From SIG459 sp045631645 (GTDB taxonomy: Bacteria; Bacillota; Clostridia; Oscillospirales; Oscillospiraceae), in assembly GCA_045631645.1 (NCBI GenBank), contig JAZQVC010000031.1:31928-95927 (forward strand): a stretch of 64,000 nucleotides of DNA. Reading direction: 5' to 3'. Under the pieces are notes generated by a model. It had not been told where the DNA came from. It ran no database searches and was given only the letters and a program-made list of their open reading frames with translations. The translations under genes and the position numbers were made by a program. This document shows, one piece after another, positions 60,854 to 64,000 of the stretch. The stretch's first letter is position 1, and each line of letters begins with the position of its first letter.

Positions 60854-60888
60854 AAAAATCCCGACAGATTTAACTGTCGGGATTTTTT
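60854..60888. terminator. Bidirectional terminator
   Basis: AAATCCCGACAG and CTGTCGGGATTT with A and T runs between convergent genes ending at 60845 (+) and 60888 (-). Confidence 0.9.
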
Positions 60889-61571
60889 TATTCGCTTTTT
60901 GCCTTTATAAGACTCTTGTCTTTTTCAAATATTCCCTTGAGCTTATTGCCCCAGGCGCGGGAATAAACGCCGACCATTGTTCCAAGCATTATTGCGATTA
61001 TAACCGTTCCTATTCCTACGCTTCCGAGAGAGCGTATAAATATCAGGCAGCAGCTTCCCGCAATAACAACGCTGCTTACATCAAAAAATATCTTGATTAT
61101 ATGGAAGGGCTTACCAAGTTTCTCCGCAATAACAACAACTATTCCCTCGCTGGGCATATTGATAACATCAGAGCTTGAGTAAAGCCACACACCGAAGCCG
61201 CCCACCACGAAGCCTATGCAGGTGAACAAAAGTCGCATCACTATGCTTTGTGGTGCAGGGAAAAGACCAAAGACCCAGCAGGCAAAGGTGTTGCAGTAGC
61301 CGAAAAGGAATCCCGTTATAAGCTGAAGGAGAATCCACGGCTTAAAATCGCGGCGAAGAAGAATAAATTGCAGCAAAACTAAAAAACTCTGCCACATAAT
61401 AGTCGCCAAGCCCATTTCAAGACCTGTTGTAAGATTGAACATAAAGGGCACAGAGGCAACGGGAGATGAGCCGAGATTGGATTGCATTGAAGCTGCAATG
61501 CCGAAAGCGAGAAGCATCAGTCCCGCAACATATGCCACAAGACGGCTGGGCTTCAGTTTTTCTTTCACCAT
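60888..61571 (-). CDS. YczE/YitT-type membrane protein
   Basis: A 227-residue protein with five to six transmembrane helices and a short cytosolic C-terminus. The opening VAYVAGLMLLAFGIAASMQSNLGSSPVASVPFMFNLTTGLEMGLATIMWQ resembles the YczE/YyaS/YitT family of unknown transport function. ATG 61569-61571 follows GGAGGTACGA. It is divergent from the transhydroxylase-type operon; whether it carries a substrate for that pathway is unknown. Confidence 0.75.
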   Translation of the reverse strand: MVKEKLKPSRLVAYVAGLMLLAFGIAASMQSNLGSSPVASVPFMFNLTTGLEMGLATIMWQSFLVLLQFILLRRDFKPWILLQLITGFLFGYCNTFACWVFGLFPAPQSIVMRLLFTCIGFVVGGFGVWLYSSSDVINMPSEGIVVVIAEKLGKPFHIIKIFFDVSSVVIAGSCCLIFIRSLGSVGIGTVIIAIMLGTMVGVYSRAWGNKLKGIFEKDKSLIKAKSE

Positions 61572-61735
61572 TCGTACCTCCGTTGACTAATTTTAGATAA
61601 ATAATAGCCTCCATTACATATAAAGTCAACAACAGTACGGAAAGTTTTGGCTTTGAGCTTTCCTCAAAATATTCCATCATCTTCCGAAATAACAAATAAT
61701 TCTCGCCATATAATGTATTCCCGTATTGACTTTGG

Positions 61736-61771
61736 TATAGTTCCAAGGTTTAGAATTATCATCGAACTATA
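61736..61771 (+). promoter_or_regulatory. Inverted repeat before the transhydroxylase-type operon
   Basis: TATAGTTC (61736-61743) and GAACTATA (61764-61771) are perfect inverted repeats, 20 bases apart. Near them lie TTGACT (61726-61731), TAGAAT (61751-61756) and a TATAAT at 61768-61773, so this is probably the regulated promoter of the operon; the exact -10 is uncertain. Confidence 0.5.
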
Positions 61772-61801
61772 ATGTCCGATCAGTATGTCAAGGAGATTGC
61801 A

Positions 61802-62236
61802 ATGGAAGACACTAACAAGCGTCCCGAGCGGGAAGAAAAAATTGAAATCGGCCCCCTCGGCAAGGACGGCGAAAAGATGATGAAATCCGTTGAGTCAGGC
61901 AACATGGTTGCCGTTCTCTCCGGAAATGAAATAATGTACTGCTTCGAATACAGGAACAAGTACCAGTGCTTCATCCACCCCATCGGTGAGGAAGAAGGCC
62001 GTTACCGTTCCTGGGATAAGAATGCCAAGAACCGCGCAATGCTGAAAAATCTGGACAGCACCGCGGATCAGCTTTTTGAAATCAAGTATGACAAAAAGCT
62101 CAACTACATGGGTGTTATGGTCACCGCAGAGCGCGGCATCTATAACTTCCTGTGCACCATCGGTCAGAAGCCCGGTGAGGATGTTGACTTCATGGACGCC
62201 ATTGAAGAAAGCCCCACCAAAGGTCAGGCCAACTGA
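61802..62236 (+). CDS. Unknown small protein of the transhydroxylase-type operon
   Basis: A 144-residue soluble protein, charged at both ends, with a beta-rich middle (NMVAVLSGNEIMYCFEYRNKYQCFIHPIGEEEGRY, KLNYMGVMVTAERGIYNFLCTIG). I do not recognise it. ATG 61802 follows AAGGAGATTGCA. It is the first gene of a run with the next small gene and the molybdopterin enzyme; codon use is optimised like theirs. A regulatory or accessory role is an inference. Confidence 0.65.
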   Translation: MEDTNKRPEREEKIEIGPLGKDGEKMMKSVESGNMVAVLSGNEIMYCFEYRNKYQCFIHPIGEEEGRYRSWDKNAKNRAMLKNLDSTADQLFEIKYDKKLNYMGVMVTAERGIYNFLCTIGQKPGEDVDFMDAIEESPTKGQAN

Positions 62237-62317
62237 TTACTTTGTTAGCAAAAATCTCTCTCCTTACGGAGGGAGGACCCCTTTTCAAATACATTTTTTC
62301 CTAAAAGGAGGAACAGC

Positions 62318-62812
62318 ATGAAATATCTCGTCCATGTCCCCGAGGGGAACCTGTTTCTTACCAAAGAGGAGATCTTCGAAAAGGTCGCAGAAGTTCTGAA
62401 AAAGTGCCCCAGCGAGTTCACTTGTGTGTACCGCGTGTGGTATGAAGGCTTCGAAGGCTGCGGAAGACCCTCCAACGAGGTAAAGAACATCATGAATGAA
62501 GCCATCGCAGCTGCCGGTTGGGAAGACATCGGTGCAATGCGTTGGGAGAAGTTTGGTCCCATTAAGCCCAGCTTCAAGAACCCCAACTATGCCGAAGCTC
62601 TCAAAGAACGCGGCGGCAAGCCCATGGTTCTTCACAAATTCCATCAGGGCAAGCACTATCAGGGTCCCGACGGCAAAATCTACTGGCTCCCCGTTATCGA
62701 AGTTTTCGATATGCGCGGTTTCGAGTGGCAGGATGGCAAGTATGTCGGCCACATGGTAGAAATCGACCCCAACTCTGAGTATGCCGCTCAGATGGTCGAA
62801 GTTCAGGTTTGA
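62318..62812 (+). CDS. Unknown Trp-rich small protein of the transhydroxylase-type operon
   Basis: A 164-residue soluble protein rich in aromatic residues (CVYRVWYEGFEGCG, AAGWEDIGAMRWEKFGP, KIYWLPVIEVFDMRGFEWQDGKYVGHMVEIDP). No recognised family. It lies 12 bases before the molybdopterin-enzyme gene, starts after AAGGAGG, and shares its codon bias. A subunit, chaperone or substrate-binding partner are options. The usual Fe-S small subunit (AthS type) could lie beyond the window. Confidence 0.65.
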   Translation: MKYLVHVPEGNLFLTKEEIFEKVAEVLKKCPSEFTCVYRVWYEGFEGCGRPSNEVKNIMNEAIAAAGWEDIGAMRWEKFGPIKPSFKNPNYAEALKERGGKPMVLHKFHQGKHYQGPDGKIYWLPVIEVFDMRGFEWQDGKYVGHMVEIDPNSEYAAQMVEVQV

Positions 62813-62824
62813 GGAGGTACCCAA

Positions 62825-64000
62825 ATGGCTAAGGAAAGAATAACTCATTCCGTCTCCGTTGCCGGCCCCATGGCCGTGCACACCGTTGACGGTGTTATCC
62901 GCCGTGTACGCCCCATCATCCTCACCGAGGAAGATACCAAGGGCTGGGTCATCAAGGCTCGCGGCAAAGAGTATACCCCCCAGAGAAAGACCACCATGTC
63001 CCTCCTGGGCTATACCGAGAAGGACAAGACCTATTCTTATGACCGTATCAAGTATCCTATGATCCGCGAGGACTTCGTAGAGACTGCTGACGGTCAGAAC
63101 CGTAACACTCAGAACCGTGGTAAGAGCGGCTATCGCCGTGCTTCCTGGGACGAGGCTCTCTCCCTTGTCGTTCGTGAGATCAAGCGTCTCCACGAAACCT
63201 ACGGCAAGGAGACCATCTTCGCCTGCACTTCTTCCCACCACACCTGGGGTCTCGCAGGTTACAAGATCTCCCTGTTCAAGCGCTTCTTCAACATGATGGG
63301 CTACACCAGAGTCATCGATAACCCTGACTCTTGGGAAGGCTTCCACTGGGGCGCACCCCACACCTATGGCTACTACTGGCGTCTCGGCGGTCCCGAACCC
63401 TTCGATATGCTGGAAGAGGCTATGCAGAATGTTGAGACCATGATCATGTGGTCCACCGACCCCGACACCACCCGCGGTGGCTACTCCGCTCAGGAGTCTG
63501 CTCTCTGGCGTTGGTGGATGAAGGAGATGGGCATTCAGTTCATCTATGTTGACCCCTTCAACAACTTCTCCTCTGTCAAGCACGCTGACAAGTGGATCGG
63601 CCCCCGCATGGGCACTGACTCCGCTATCCTCGAAGCTATTGCTTACGTTTGGATCACTGAAGGCACCTATGACAAGGAATACATAGCAAAGCACGGTCAC
63701 CGCTTCGACGAGTGGGCACAGCACATCCTGGGCCTCGGCGTAGACGGCACCGCAAAGACCCCCAAGTGGGCAGAAGAAATCTCCGGCATCAAGGCTGCTG
63801 ACATCAAGGCCATCGCTCGTCGTTGGGCTTCCACCGTCACCACCGGCGGTTCCGGTATGCGCGGCGGCTTCGGCGGCGCTTGCCGTACCATCGGCGGCTG
63901 CGACTATGCACGTCTTATCGTCTCCCTCCTTGCTATGCAGGGTATGGGCAAGACTGGTTACAACATGTGGACCGGCGCATGCGGCGCTCCCATGAACTAC
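62825..64000 (+). CDS. Pyrogallol-phloroglucinol transhydroxylase-like large subunit, N-terminal part
   Basis: The gene runs off the right edge; 392 codons are visible. It is a DMSO-reductase-superfamily molybdopterin enzyme, without an N-terminal 4Fe-4S Cys motif. It matches my memory of AthL from Pelobacter acidigallici in order and spacing: TSSHHTWGLAGYK, NPDSWEGFHWG, WRLGGPEPFD, MWSTDPDTTRGG. His138 and Ser169 here are 31 residues apart, as are AthL His144 and Ser175 (the metal-ligand Ser). AthL converts pyrogallol to phloroglucinol without oxygen. The true substrate is not proven; other catechol-type hydroxyl-shifting or dehydroxylating enzymes look similar. ATG 62825 follows GAGGAGG. 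Confidence 0.85.
   Translation, partial: MAKERITHSVSVAGPMAVHTVDGVIRRVRPIILTEEDTKGWVIKARGKEYTPQRKTTMSLLGYTEKDKTYSYDRIKYPMIREDFVETADGQNRNTQNRGKSGYRRASWDEALSLVVREIKRLHETYGKETIFACTSSHHTWGLAGYKISLFKRFFNMMGYTRVIDNPDSWEGFHWGAPHTYGYYWRLGGPEPFDMLEEAMQNVETMIMWSTDPDTTRGGYSAQESALWRWWMKEMGIQFIYVDPFNNFSSVKHADKWIGPRMGTDSAILEAIAYVWITEGTYDKEYIAKHGHRFDEWAQHILGLGVDGTAKTPKWAEEISGIKAADIKAIARRWASTVTTGGSGMRGGFGGACRTIGGCDYARLIVSLLAMQGMGKTGYNMWTGACGAPMNY

Noticed and set aside
62285..63724. Long open frame on the minus strand through the molybdopterin enzyme gene
   Set aside because: The plus strand carries a clear and conserved enzyme with good ribosome site; the antisense frame results from its strong codon bias.

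Overview
The window looks like a chromosomal segment of a spore-forming clostridial Firmicute, probably a gut member of the Oscillospirales; I infer this and cannot confirm it. It carries sporulation genes (spoIIP, a SleB-type cell-wall hydrolase, the yabP-yabQ-divIC-S1-protein run seen in Bacillus), a type III glutamine synthetase, a SAM riboswitch before metK, and strong Shine-Dalgarno sites. Most housekeeping genes are of moderate G+C. I see no tRNA, rRNA or CRISPR array.

Layout. 1-7.9 kb: start of metK with promoter and SAM-I riboswitch, rhomboid-like protein, CBS protein, spoIIP, TSCPD protein, SleB-like hydrolase, rsmG, glnN, YgjV-type membrane protein. 8.1-22.2 kb (nearly all minus strand): SUV3-like helicase with a methyltransferase, an SDR oxidoreductase and a cyclase-family hydrolase, the yabP/yabQ/divIC/S1 run, metG, a VanW-domain protein, hemW, htpG. 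22.3-32.6 kb: family-4 uracil-DNA glycosylase, two acyltransferase-like proteins, an orphan sensor kinase, hemolysin-III protein, TatD, an O-antigen-ligase-type protein, a MATE exporter, a TtcA-like protein and the rplM-rpsI operon.

32.7-49.0 kb: an integrative element next to rpsI, bounded by a 22-bp direct repeat and visibly more A+T-rich than its surroundings. It has an integrase and excisionase, a second tyrosine recombinase, an ArdC-like protein, a winged-helix replication-type protein, a candidate origin, and three promoters sharing one 32-bp palindromic operator. No relaxase, capsid or terminase is visible. Its cargo is an operon of two paralogous zinc-ribbon/membrane/TPR proteins (one ending in a seven-repeat RCC1-like propeller), a small membrane protein and a UPF0489 (arginase-like) protein, plus a separate pair with a NYN-domain nuclease and a candidate small RNA at the far end.

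49.3-64 kb: two lipoproteins, a three-gene FAD / Fe-S / FAD operon, an FAD oxidoreductase, the tldD-tldE pair, a membrane protein, and an operon of two unknown small proteins followed by the start of a molybdopterin enzyme closely resembling pyrogallol-phloroglucinol transhydroxylase large subunit. Together with the SDR/cyclase pair at 11-13 kb, whose SDR gene is codon-optimised like the ribosomal protein genes, this suggests (inference) an anaerobic polyphenol-degrading lifestyle. The best candidates for undescribed biology are the zinc-ribbon/TPR/RCC1/UPF0489 cargo operon and the small partners of the transhydroxylase-like enzyme.
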